Shown here one piece after another: positions 21,254 to 32,740 of a DNA stretch of 64,000 nucleotides. The stretch is taken from NCBI GenBank assembly GCA_019973155.2, contig BPQB01000040.1:124001-188000 (forward strand), given 5' to 3'. This stretch comes from Phanerochaete sordida (lineage: Eukaryota; Basidiomycota; Agaricomycetes; Polyporales; Phanerochaetaceae). A model generated the notes under the pieces. It ran no database searches. It was not told the DNA's origin and was given only the letters and a program-made list of their open reading frames with translations. A program made the position numbers and the translations under genes. Position 1 is the stretch's first letter, and each line of letters starts with the position of its first letter.

Positions 21254-23959
21254 TGTTCTTCCCAGGGCTGACCATGACTCGGGATCTCGCTGCAAGGCTG
21301 CTAGCTCGGAATTCGTAGCCAGCAATCGCTCTCGAAATGCAGTTGCCGAAGACGCGGGGTGGAGTGTTCCCCAGCTCCCGCTGAAGAGGTTCTGCGACAC
21401 CTTGCTCCCGAAGAAATTGCTGAAAGCCTGGAGAACTAAAGATCTCGTTCCTCTCGTTCTGAAACAGCTCACCAAACAAGGCGACTATCTGGACCGCACT
21501 AAACGATGGAATGCTTTCCCCCAAGACCCCGCGACGCTACGAAACAAGGACTTCGCGTTTCGAGGCCTCCTCGACATCGCTCATGCCATAGACAAGGCAT
21601 TCAAGACAGTCTGCGACATCGACGCGCAAGGAAATGTCGCCACCGCCTCGCTAATGATGGGGCCGCCGGGCAGATTTCCCGTTCATAACGACAGGGCAAC
21701 CGAAACAAAACCAGGCTGCATTTTCGTCAATGATGCTGGCGATGGAGGACAGCGGTATTGGAGCTCTGTCGTGTCTTGTGGAGAGCTCAGGTGCAAGGAC
21801 GACCTCACAGCCCTCAATGATGTACGTCTCAATTGACGTTCCGTCCCCAGCTGTCGTGTCTTGACTGATTCTGTTGTAGAATATCCACCAGACGATGTGG
21901 AATTTGCATCATTTGATGCGGAAAGACCCTCGACGTCGTTTTGCACACTCTTTCACCATCGAGAACCGTACGATGCGGCTTTGGTTTTGCAATCGTTCCA
22001 CGTACGCGGTGTCGGATGCCTTCGATTTCTGCTCGGTGCGCTCGCCTGTCTACTGCGAAATCATATCGGTGCTCACATTGCTGTCGTAGGAGCCACGCTA
22101 CATCATCCACTACTTTCTCTCGCTCATGTACGCCTCAGAAGCCCAGCTTGGCTGGGACACGACCATGGTCCCCGTGGCGGTCGACGGCTATCTGCAGTAC
22201 GACATCACCGTCAACGAAAGCCTGTATCCCGGGACGGGCGAGTCCCGTGTCTACAGAACGTCGGAGCTGCTATCGGATGGGTCGACATTTTCCGTTCGAG
22301 GTCGAGCTACGCGAGTGTGGCGGGCAAGGCTCCTGGAATACGGCCAGCCTGTGGGCGAAGACGTCGCGATCCGGGATAGCTGGGTAGACGCAGACAAACC
22401 TCGCGAAGCTACCGTGATCAACAACATCCTGGCTGATGTCCCGCCGGACACCCCAGGTGGCGAGGATCACGACACAGAACATTCCAGGAACGACCTGCGC
22501 GAGTATTTACTGACCGTCCTTGTATCGGGGGATGTCGTGGTTGACGGTCTCCTGGATCGTACTCAACCAGTGCCGTACACTCCCGCCTCGTTCAACATCC
22601 GACAGAAAGACACGAGCGAGAGAGCCCAGAGTCGAAGGACCAAAGACAAAGCCGCTCTACAGGAAGAGCTGAAGAATCATCACGAAGAGGTCGACGACAT
22701 GATGCCGATCCCACCCCATTACTCAGAACAGTACCATGTCAAAGCCCACCACCGAATCGTCTACAAAGAGGTTTGCGTCCCATTGCACGAGGTTAAGACC
22801 CTCGACAATGCATTGTGGACAATACATGGAGCTGTTCATGGTACGTAGCACTCGTGCAGTTTCATATACTCTCACTTATCACCGTTATGCATGCTTAGCT
22901 CTGAAAATCATCCACTCCGCGGGATGGGTCCACCGCGATATTTCGGGCGGAAACATCCTCCTCTCCGACAATGGTGTGAAGTTGGCGGATTTCGAGTATG
23001 CGAAAAAATTCGATTCCGAGGTTCACGGGGGCACGCACGAGATCAAGACGGTGCGCGACATGCTCTTATTTACCCGGAATCCTGCTGATGCATGCTTTCA
23101 GGGAACTGCAACCTACATGTCCATCGAAGTCTCGGCAGGCAAATATCTTTTTCGATTTGGTCACGCGACGCCGAAGGAAGAAACTAGTACCACTACTGAG
23201 AACGTGGTGGACCAATGTGACCGCCGCGACAAGCCCATGGCGCCGATGGCCCTCTCCGTCGACATCGATCTTCCCGTGGACCACCACACCCCAGCTATGT
23301 GGCGTTACAATCCCTTGAACGACATGGAGTCGCTCTGGTGGGCCTCTGCTTACTTCGTCTTTGACAAGGATGTCACTTTCGTTCCCCGCGATCCGCAATA
23401 CCCCCTACCCGACTCACTGGTTGAAGCCGAAGATGTTCGACGCGTCCGCCTTCTCGATCAGCATGCATTCAGCGACCGCATATTCCACAGAATTGATCTC
23501 GGTCAACGAATGTGTATGGTGGTGGCCTCAGGATCTCTTGCTGGTGACATTCCGACACTTCACCCTTACCTTCGAGCCAGAATTGCCCCGGAGCTCGAGG
23601 AAATGCGACAGGCGCTGATCGCATGCTACCGCGAAGCCGAGAAAGACGTGGAGAAGATCGGCCGCTCCGTAGCCCAGCCACTCTACCGGGCTTTTTACAC
23701 CCATCTTTATCGCGCGACCGGAGCCGCGAACCATCCGCTGTTCTCCATACAGATCCGTGCGCTAGCGACTACGATCGCTGACGAGGAGATCGTAGCACCC
23801 GAGCGGGCGTGGGGAGAAAAACCTGCACAGCCGGCGACTCTTGCTGAAGAAGAAGCAGAGCCTGCAAAGGCTGCGTACGCAGCCAACGAAGGTGACGATG
23901 AAGAATGCGACCGTGGAGACAACAACGAAGGCAGGCGCAAGAGGGCGAAACTCTTCTAG
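21254..23959 (+). pseudogene. FunK1-type protein kinase, copy A (5' end damaged)
   Basis: The body is intact and carries all FunK1 (fungal-specific kinase) blocks: N-terminal WNLHHLMRKDPRRRF and MYASEAQLGWDTTMV, the nucleotide-binding lobe RGRATRVWRARLL with VAIRDSW, the catalytic loop HRDISGGNILL, DFEYAKKF in place of DFG, and YNPLNDMESLWW in the C-lobe. Four introns match those of copies B and C. The tail ends GRRKRAKLF, a basic nuclear-localisation-like motif. The expected ATG (21254) is in the wrong frame. Compared with copy B the segment from this ATG to DAGW is 14 nt shorter (97 versus 111), and the ATG frame stops at 21316-21318. The next in-frame ATG lies deep inside (about 21654). 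It may therefore be non-functional or make a shortened protein. FunK1 kinases are numerous in mushroom-forming fungi and mostly uncharacterised. Confidence 0.75.
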
Positions 23960-24300
23960 GGCGGCATCGAAGGCGTCATATACGCGAGAGCTTGATCCTA
24001 TGACCATATCGATGTTCCGTTTGCTCTGCTTGCCGTCTATGTGCCATGTACTACTGTAGGAAGTTTACGGCCGGAAAGTCGATCACAAGTCACACGCCGC
24101 CGAAATCGTCGTTCGGGGGGCCAGTGTCACTGCCACAGAGACCACCGGCGAACCGCCGCCGTGCAACTAAGCCCCCCTGCCGCCTGCGGCACGATTTTCG
24201 CGGCCTGTCACACCCAGCTCATTGAACAGTCGGTATTGCGCCGGTGGACCGGAGTCCTTCATGCAGCAGATATTGTGCAGCGCGTTCATCGAACCTAGGA
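23960..24300. other. 3' flank of FunK1 copy A
   Basis: Starts with GGGCGGC..TCG.AGGCG, also found after copy B. No gene. It ends where the HMMR-like fragment begins. Confidence 0.4.
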
Positions 24301-24475
24301 TCCGTCGCGGTGCCTGCGGACTTCAGGCCGCGCTCGACGCTCACGCGCGTATCGCGGAGACCGCTCGTGCCGCAGGGCATAAGTGGGCGATCGGCAGAAA
24401 GACCTCTACCGAGACCGTGGAAGAGTACAAGGAGGGCGACATGGCCGTCGACGAGCTAGCGTAGCCTGCAGGTTA
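24301..24475 (+). pseudogene. Duplicated last-exon fragment of the HMMR-like gene
   Basis: The nucleotide sequence follows 20637-20815 closely: SVAVPADFRPRSTLTRVSRR in one frame, then EEYKEGDMAVDELA and the stop in another. Relative to the source exon there is a one-base deletion (GGAAGACTTC versus AAAGACCTC), so the frame breaks in the middle. Similarity runs a few bases past the stop codon. No other exon of the gene is present. It marks the left edge of the second unit of the FunK1 tandem duplication. Confidence 0.8.
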
Positions 24476-24962
24476 CGCGTAGGTATGTTGATCGACTTGT
24501 GGCCGGTGTTGGAAAATTGATTGCATAATGGCGCCGATTAGACCAGGGTACATCGGGCTGTGGATTCGCGTCGCATTGAATGAAGGATAATTCTGTAAGA
24601 AATGTCCCGCCACATGCAAGTAATAATTCTCCCCGACGAAAATTACTGAGACCTTTCTGTGTGGCAGCGAATGAGATGATGTGGCCTCGTCTGTACCTTC
24701 TTCCTGCGGCAGCACTTCACTTCCGAGTAGATTAATTCTCCTGAATGGATGATCAGAGTGGCGGGCACTGCGCCGAACAATGGATGAGATGGCCGCGAGG
24801 CGCCAGGGTTGTGGCGCGGCGCAACCGCCGAACCATGCGCTTCCTCATTTGGACACTTTCAACTTGAACCCATTCACTGACCATTCTCAGGCCACTCATT
24901 TTGCACACAGCCCAAAGCGTGCGCAGCTATCGTCAGGATCACACGTTGCATACCACTAGAAG
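24476..24962. other. Promoter region of FunK1 copy B
   Basis: No gene. The block AACCGCCGAACCATGCG..TTTGGACACTTTCAAC (24822-24873) recurs upstream of copy C and in part of copy A. Confidence 0.45.
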
Positions 24963-24970
24963 TATAAATA
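24963..24970 (+). promoter_or_regulatory. TATA box of FunK1 copy B
   Basis: TATAAATA lies 62 bp upstream of the ATG at 25025. Confidence 0.6.
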
Positions 24971-25024
24971 CAAGACCATGCTCGACTTTACGGATCGCTC
25001 ATTCTCGGTACGCCCCACGCTGCC

Positions 25025-25213
25025 ATGTCCACTCCATCCCTGCCTCAACCGAAAACAACTCCCTCCCACCCCAAGGTTGGCCATCACTTCGATGTATCTC
25101 TCGATACGGCTGCCTCTCGAGACGCCGTTGGCAAAGATGCCGGGTGGCGTATTCCTCAAGTCGAGCTAGCGGACTTCTGCGCTTCCCTCCTGCCGGCATC
25201 AGCACAAAAATGA
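25025..25213 (+). pseudogene. FunK1 copy B, separated N-terminal exon part
   Basis: Starts MSTPSLPQPKT, matching MSAPALPQPKT of copy C, and continues to DAGWRIPQVELADFC and SLLP. At codon CCG (25193-25195) it runs into foreign sequence and stops at 25211-25213. The reading frame resumes as KILLHSL at 26807, immediately after the insertion, so this is the left part of a split gene and not an independent small gene. Confidence 0.8.
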
Positions 25214-26806
25214 AGCGCTTGCATGCCCTGGGGAGACATACCAGCGCGTCCCTGACAGGGAATGTCTGGTATGGTCAGGCAAGTGTATCCCTGCCAGGGA
25301 TTGTCTTCCCAGGTCGTGGAAGGCCAAATCTGACAGGTATGCCCTTGCATGCTCGGCTATGCCCTGGCTCCCTCCGACCCCAGCGCGTCTAGTCACCCTC
25401 GATCCGCTGAAGCCGTGACCGTCACGGCAAGCGACTTCTCGTTCCCGTCACTGACAGCACCCCACTGAGTGCCATAGCAGTCTGCCTCCTTCGAGGTGAT
25501 CTGAAGGTAAAACAAGCCCGCCCTAAAGTCGCCGTTTGGGGCATGGCGTCATGCAATAAATGAGCCGCGACGTCGACCTTCCGCACCCAATGCCCCCTTC
25601 CCTCACTCTACCATCTCGACGTCCTGGGGCTCCCAAGGCGGTGCACAGTGGTACGTCTACATGTTTTCTTCTGACGAGTCCCTGGCCGTACGGCTGCGTC
25701 TGCAAATCCGCCTGGCTGCTAATTGATGCTCAATGACAGCGTCGGTAACGGTCGAAGCGCGACGTCGCCTCGCTCAATGTACGACACCGTGCCGTGCGTC
25801 GGTTCTGCCTCGGTTGCGTCTCAAGCTAATCTCTGCTTCTAGGAACCGCTCGCCACCACTCGTCGCAATACACAGCATTTCGCGATAGCCTGTAAGTGCA
25901 TGTCCTGCGTGAGGTGGCCGGTTTGACAGCTTTCATACAGGCGACACGACTTCGACGCTTCCTATTGTCTACAACTCGCGTGAACATGGGTGATCCCGAT
26001 CCCTCACTCTTGGTATAGTTTTACTTTGTCACATGTGCGGAAAATCCTGACCGCTCTCGCGCAGATGTAGCGGACGCTCGCTTATTGTGGTGCGCAGCGT
26101 ATGCAACTTGCGTCCCAGTTTCACTAACCGACAAGCGTTTAGCCATAGTTTGAACATTCTCCGGGCCACCTACCTTCGCGGCGTCGCTTCGCATGCCTCT
26201 CGCATGCTCGCCCCTTCGCGCAGGACTTGCTCGCTCGGCCTCTTCCCTAGCGCTTGCCCTGGCCGCGTTCAAGAACCCTCGACTTCTCGCTGCGTCTGCC
26301 ACTTTGCGTGTTCGCGTTCGCATTTCGTCGCGCGCCTCCTCTCATCCTCTGCTCAGGATGTGCGTGTGCGATGTGCATGTGGGCCTGTAGACGACAGATC
26401 GGGTTACCGTCCTGTTCCCCCATTCTCGCATGCCCTCAACGACCCGAGGTTGCTCACAGACCGCCGCTGTACTCTAGCTGTGTGTAGGCATAGATTACGA
26501 ATATAAACCATAATTTCTGCAGCATTTATTGCCGATATTGTGCGCAATTTAAATCGAGGGAAAATCGAGGAAAATCGATGATATAATACGCCCTGGGAGG
26601 GTCCGGTATGACCAGGCATGCACAGGTATTTGACACCTGACGGGGATAGTCAGACATGATATCCCTGTCAGATATATCATACCGGTCTCAAGAAGAGAGT
26701 ACCCGTGCAGGCATGACTAACCCTGACAGGGATCTCATATATGCTCAGGTAGACCTTACCTGAGCATACCTGAGCATACCCGCGGCGCCTTTTTTTGCTG
26801 ATGCCG
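25191..26806. mobile_element. Transposon-like insertion in FunK1 copy B (non-autonomous DNA element)
   Basis: About 1.6 kb lies between codons that are adjacent in copies A and C (..LLP | K..). Both borders carry TGCCG (25191-25195 and 26802-26806), consistent with a 5-bp target duplication. Next to them are near-terminal inverted repeats: CGGCATCAGCACAAAAA at 25194-25210, and the inverse of TTTTTTTGCTGATGCCG at 26790-26806. Subterminal regions at both ends hold short palindromes of the type TCCCTGACAGGGA / TCCCTGCCAGGGA (left about 25249-25303, right about 26660-26735). ACCTGAGCATA is repeated near 26756-26780. The interior shows no transposase or other recognisable coding sequence. The superfamily is uncertain. 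Confidence 0.7.
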
Positions 26807-29421
26807 AAGATACTGCTACACTCCCTGCACTCCCAGAACGGCCAAAACGACCAGTACAAGACGGAAGCACTTGCTGATCGCGTCTACAAGGAGCTTGTTG
26901 CACAAGGCGACTACGTGGAGGAAGCCGCGCGATGGAAAGCTTTCCCCCAAGACCCTGCCAAACTAAACAACGAGAACATTGCCTTCCAACAACTTCTTGC
27001 CGTAGTTCACGCGATAGACAAAGCACTCAAGACTACTTGCCAGATCGACCAACAGCAAGATGTTGCGACCACCTGGCTGGTCTTGGAGCCAAACAGGTCC
27101 CCCGCCCACGTGCATAGGAGGAACAAGACGAAACCCGATGGCGTCTTTGTCAAGGGCCTAGCCGAAATACTGCGCTGGGTGTCCGTTGCATCTTGTGGGG
27201 AATTCAAGCGGGAAGACAGTATCAAGGTACTGAACGATGTATGTTCTCGTGTATTATCTTGTCTTGGCCGTGGATTCTTTATTGATGTTCGTGTTCTAGG
27301 ATATTCAGAAGACCATGTGGAACTTGCACCACCTTATGCGGGAAGACCCTCGACGCCGTTTCGCATATTCGTTCACCATCGAGAACCGTACTATGCGGCT
27401 CTGGTTTTGCAATCGCTCCACATATGTGATCTCGGAGCCCTTCGACTTTTGCTCGGTGAGCGTCCTGCTTATTGTCGTATCAGATCTTGCAGATACTTAC
27501 GCTCCCGTTCTAGGAACCGATATACATCATCCGCTACTTCCTCTCGATGATGTATGCCTCGGAGGCACAGCTCGGCTGGGACACGACCATGGTTCCCGTC
27601 GAGGTCGACGGCCACATGCAGTACGACATCACCGTCGACGACACTCTGTTCCCCGGAACCGGCAAATCGCGCGTCTACAGGACTTCCAAGCTACTCTCAA
27701 ACGTAGGAACATTCGCTGTCCGCGGCCGGGCGACGCGGGTATGGAAAGCGAAGCTCCTGAAAGACGGACAGCTTGTTGGAGACGACGTCGCGATCAGGGA
27801 CAACTGGATAGACGCAGACAGACCCCGCGAAGCCGACGTGATCAACCAGATCCTGGATGATGTCCCACCGGACGTTCCAAATGCCGACAATCCCGACCCA
27901 GAATATTCCAAGAACACCCTGCGCGATCACATGCTGACTGTCCTTGCCTCGGGGGATGTCGTGGTTGACGATCACCTGGATCGTACTCAGCCAGCGCCCC
28001 TCACTTTCACCTCGTTCACAATTCGGCAAGAAGACAAGAGCGAGAAAGCCCAGAGCCGAAGGACCAAAGACAAAGCCGCTCTCCAGGAAGAGCTGAAGAA
28101 CCATCACGAAGAGGTCGACGACATGATGCCGATCCCACCCCACCACTCCGAACAGTACCACGTCAAGGTCCACCACCGAATCGTCTACAAAGAGGTTTGC
28201 ATTCCCCTGCATGAGGTCAAGACCCTCGATGAGGCACTGTATACAATACTCCAGGCAGCGGATGGTGCGTACCACTCGCACGCAATTCGGGGCGCTCTCA
28301 CTAACCATCATCATGTAGCTCTGGAGATCGTCCACTCCGCAGGATGGGTTCACCGCGATATATCGGGCGGAAATATCCTCCTCTATGGCGAACATGTGAA
28401 GCTGTCGGATTTCGAGTATGCGAAGAAATTTGACTGTGATATCCCCGGGGGCACGCACGAGATCAAGACGGTGGGTGACTATCATTCATCCCGCTTGAAA
28501 TGATGCTGATGCATGCCGGTCAACTTTCAGGGAACTGCTGCTTACATGTCCATCGAGGTCTCGATGGGCGAATATCTTTTTCTACCCGATCGTGCGATGC
28601 CGAAGAAGGAAGCTAGCAGTACCGCTGAGCACCCGAGGAAGCGGGATAAACGTCGCGCAGGCAAAAGGATGGCAAGCGGTCCCCCCACCATCAACTTATT
28701 CCAAGACCACCACTCTCCAGCCGTGTGGCATTATAATCCTATAAACGACATGGAGTCGCTGTGGTGGGCCGCTGCCTACTTCGTCTTCGACAAGGATGTC
28801 AAGTTTATTTCCCGCGATCCGCTGAAGTTCCCTTTGCCAGACGAAATGGTAGAATCCGCAGACGTTCGACGCGCCCGCCTTCTCCGTCAGCATGCATTCA
28901 GCGAGCCCCTGTTCCACACACTGGATATCAGCAAACGGATGTCTATGGTGGGGTCCTCAGGCACTCTCACGAAGGCCATCCCGGTGCTTCACCCTTACCT
29001 GCAAGGCCAAATCGCTCCGGCGCTCGAGAGCTTGCGACAGGTGTTGGCCACCTGCTACCGCGAAGCCGAGAAGGAGGTGGAGAAGATCGGCCGCTCCGTG
29101 GCCACGCCACTTTACGAGGCCTTCAACACCCATATTGATCTCGCGGTCGAAAGCGCGTACCATGCATGGTTCTACATAGAGATCCGCGCGCTGGCGACAA
29201 CGATTGCTGACGAGGGGATCGTCATCGAGCGCGCGTGGGGAGAAGAGCCTGAACAGCCGGCCGCCGCGGTTGCTCAGGCAGAGGCGGAGCCTGCAGAGGC
29301 CGCACACCCGGACAACGAAGAGGCCGACGTGGAAACAGACGGAGATGACAACGAAATGGACGTAGAGGAAAGCGACGAAGACTCCAACGAAGGTAGGCGC
29401 AAGAGGACGAGACTCGTCTAG
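26801..29421 (+). CDS. FunK1-type protein kinase, copy B main part
   Basis: From just beyond the insertion the kinase gene is complete, with four introns at the same places as in copies A and C. FunK1 blocks are intact: WNLHHLMREDPRRRF, MYASEAQLGWDTTMV, RGRATRVWKAKLL, VAIRDNW (Arg where most FunK1 kinases have Lys), HRDISGGNILL, DFEYAKKFD, GTAAYMSIEVS and YNPINDMESLWW. The acidic tail ends NEGRRKRTRLV. The natural N-terminal part (about 57 codons) is separated by the insertion. An ATG at 26801, supplied by the very end of the insertion, is in frame and could start a shortened protein of nearly full length, provided the element supplies transcription. Whether it is expressed is unknown. Confidence 0.8.
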
Positions 29422-29986
29422 GGCGGCGTCGCAGGCGACGAACGCACGCAGGCCACGAAGTCCTCCTAGTCATTCTATGTTCATACAGCTATTCCCTTTC
29501 ATGTGCTAGCCATCTCTGTACTATCTACTTTGCACAGTGCGCAGGAGGTTATTTTATGAGGTTATTTCTTGAATAGGGCGGCTTCGTAGATCTCGCAAGA
29601 CGTCCGGCCTCAGATACTCGCATGGGCGCGCTATCATCTTCAGTTCACGTGAAAGGGTCTTTTCCGCCTCGGACGTTTATGGATTATCAAGGTACCTACT
29701 TTATTGCGCATGCGTCGGACAATGGACGAGATGGCCTTGAGATGGCCGCGAGGCGCGGGGCTGGGGACAACCGTCGAACCATGCGTTTTTCTCCGAATTT
29801 GGACATGTTCAACTTCAACGCGCTCACTAGCTCACTGGCAGCAGGCCACTCGTTCTACACAACAGCTAAAGCGTGCGCAGCTATTGTCCAGGCCATGTCA
29901 CGTTGCAAATCATAGACGTATGACTCGCTGGGGCCATGCTCGACTTTACGGATCGCTCATTCACGGGTACGTTCCAAGTTGCCATC
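29422..29986. other. Spacer between FunK1 copies B and C, with duplicated flanks
   Basis: The left part is the 3' flank of B, including the direct repeat at 29542-29573. The right part (about 29755-29960) is a promoter-like block shared with copy B (CCGTCGAACCATGCG, TTTGGACATGTTCAACTT, AGCGTGCGCAGCTAT, GCTCGACTTTACGGATCGCT). No other gene. Confidence 0.55.
29542..29573 (+). repeat. Direct repeat in 3' flank of FunK1 copy B
   Basis: A 32-base stretch (CAGGAGGTTATTTTATGAGG and onward) recurs at 32855-32886 with four substitutions, 3.31 kb away. It gives the length of the tandem unit. Confidence 0.75.
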
Positions 29987-32740
29987 ATGTCTGCCCCTGC
30001 CCTTCCTCAACCGAAAACCAACCTCTCCTGTCCCAAGCCTGGTGTGCATGCCGATGCATCTGACAACTTGGTCGCCTTCAGTTCCGCCGCGATTGCAGAT
30101 GCCGGAGGGCGTATTCCCGAAGTGAAACTGGAGCTATTTTGCGATACCTTCCTCCCGAAGGGATTGCAGCACGCCCAGCATGAGATCAAAGACCTTCTTC
30201 CTGTTGTTATGAAGGAACTTGAAGCTCAGGGCGACTACGTGAAGGATACGAAGCGATGGAAATGGCTTCCTCAAGATACCGCCACACTAGCCAACGAGAA
30301 CATCGTGTTCCGAAGCCTCATGGACATCGCTAGCGCAATTGACAGAGCATTCAAGACTGTTTGCGCCATAGGCCAGCAAGAACATGTTGCCACCACCTGG
30401 CTTGTCATGGAGTCAGACCGATCTCCCGCCTACGTACATAGGAAGAATACAATGGAACCCGATTGCACCTTCGTCTGCAACGCCAATGAAGATCTGTGCT
30501 GGGTCTCTATCGCGTCCTGCGGAGAGTTCATGCGAAAGGACAACGTTGGAGTTCTCAACGCCGTAAGTTCCATGCTTTTTTCTGCCATAGGATGTCTATT
30601 TGACGTTGCTGTGCTTGGACATCCAGAAGACGATGTGGAATCTGCACCACCTCATGCGGGAAGACCCCAGACGTCGCTTCGCGTACTCGTTTACGGTCGA
30701 GAACTGCACCATGCGACTTTGGTTCTGCAATCGCTCTACGTATGCGATATCAGAGTCCTTCGACTTTTGCTCGGTAAGCCCGCGTGTTGCCTACTCGCGA
30801 ATAGTAGCGTGCAGACACTTACATCACTGCTGTAGGAGCCGGACTACATCGTTCACTACTTCCTCGCGCTCATGTATGCCACAGAGGCCCAGCTTGGTTG
30901 GGACACGACCATGGTCACTGTCGACGTTGACGGTGAACAGCAGTACGACATCACCGTCGACGACACGCTATTCCCCGGAACAGGCGAATCGCGTGTCTAC
31001 AGGACTTCAGAGCTGCTCTCGGACGTGGCAACGTTTGCCGTCCGAGGTCGTGCAACACGGGTGTGGCGCGCGAAGCTCCTTCAAGACGGAAAGCCCGTTG
31101 GCGAGGATGTCGCAATCCGGGATCATTGGATAGACGAAGACAAGCCTCGCGAGGCTACGGTTCTCGAGAACATCATCGCCGATGTTCCACTGGATCTCCC
31201 GGAACCCGAGGATGGGGAGAACTTCGACGAAAAACGATCGAGGAATCTACTCCGCAAGCACCTATTGACCATCATCGCATCAGGAGACGTCGTGATTGAC
31301 GGAGCCCCAGACTTCACCCTGCCCGCACCCTATACACTCACCTGGTTCGATATTCAACAGAAAGATACCCGGGAGAGAGCTCAAAGTCGGAGAGATTCAG
31401 AACTAAAATCTCTCCAGGAAGAGATCATAAACCATCACGAAGATGTTTACGACATGATTCCGATCCCCCCTCATCACCCTGAGCAGTATCATGTGAAAGC
31501 ACACCACCGTATCGTCTACGAGGAAGTCTGCACTCCTCTAAATGCTGTCAAAGCTCTCGACGATGTGCTGTGGAACGTATCACAAGCGGCTGCAGGTGCG
31601 TACCAATTTATATTCCTACCTGATTTACTCGTTCTGATTGTATGAATGATCCAGTCCTTGCGCTCGTCCATTCTGCAGGATGGGTTCATCGCGATATCTC
31701 CTCCGGTAACATCCTCATCTATGAGGGCAAGGTGAAGATCGCGGACTTCGAGTACGCGAAGAAATTCGGCTTCGATGCTCCAGCGGATACGCAGACTCAC
31801 GATCTCAAGACAGTGAGTCTAAACCAGATGCTCTTCGTTCGGATGTTGCCGATGCGTGCTCATTTCCATTCAGGGTACTGGCTCCTTCATGTCCATCGAG
31901 GTCTCGTGTGGGGAATACTGCTTTACCCCTAGGACCCGCGAGTCCACGACTTCGCAGCCTACCGTGAATTTAAAACGTGACGCCCTCGAGAAGACGAAGC
32001 CCCAGGGCAAGGCCCGGGCATCTGTCGCTTACGATCCATTCCATGCCGCTTCATCAGGATCAAATCCTCGTACAACCGTGTGGCGTTATACACCTCTCAA
32101 CGACATGGAATCGCTGTGGTGGCTCGCCACTTTCTTCGTCTTTGACAAGGACGTCATCATCATCCCCCGCGACCCAAAGCAACCCATACCCTCCGAATGG
32201 GTCGAGCCTGAGGACGACCGCCGCGCTCGACTTCTCCTCCAATCCGGCTTCAGTGTGCCCATCTTCCACCAGCTGGAGGGTCTCTCGCGCGCGAACTTGC
32301 TCGGGCTGACCGGCAGTCTCGTGGGCGCCATCCCAAGATTGCACCCCTACCTGCGAGACACCGTCGCCAGAAACCTCGAGGACCTCCGGAACGCCATAGT
32401 CGAGTGTTACTGCAGAGCCGAGCGGAACCTTGGACAGATCGACCGCCTCGCAGCTTGGCAGCCGCTCTATACGGCATTCGCCACTCTTCTCACCGAGGCG
32501 ACGGGAAGCGTGAACAACGACCTGTTCACCATGGAGATGCGTTCGCTGGCCTCGACGATCAGGAGCGAAAAGATTAAGACCGCAGCGGTGCCGGCGGGGC
32601 AAGAGGCGGCACCCGAGGAGACCACGGGTCAAGACAACGGAGGAGAAAGTGGTGTGAGAGGTGATGGAGAGGGCGGTGAAGAGGGCGACGAAGAGGGCGA
32701 TGGAGGTAGGCGCAAGAGGGCGAGAGTGTTCCGGGACTAG
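29987..32740 (+). CDS. FunK1-type protein kinase, copy C (intact)
   Basis: The ATG at 29987 starts MSAPALPQPKTN and no frame break is seen to the TAG at 32738-32740. Four introns occur: after GVLNA, after FDFCS, after SQAAA and after THDLKT. The domains are an N-terminal FunK1 extension (residues about 30-200), then RGRATRVWRAKLL, VAIRDHW, the catalytic loop HRDISSGNILI, DFEYAKKFG and GTGSFMSIEVS. The C-lobe YTPLNDMESLWWLATFFVFD follows. The Gly/Glu-rich acidic tail ends GRRKRARVFRD, a probable nuclear localisation signal. As in A and B, the usual Lys of the ATP-binding strand is Arg. It is the only copy of the array with a normal 5' end. The biological role is unknown; FunK1 expansion is linked in the literature to multicellular fruiting. 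Confidence 0.9.

Noticed and set aside
25025..25213. Stand-alone small gene of 62 codons
   Set aside because: It is the N-terminal piece of FunK1 copy B; the frame continues beyond the insertion.
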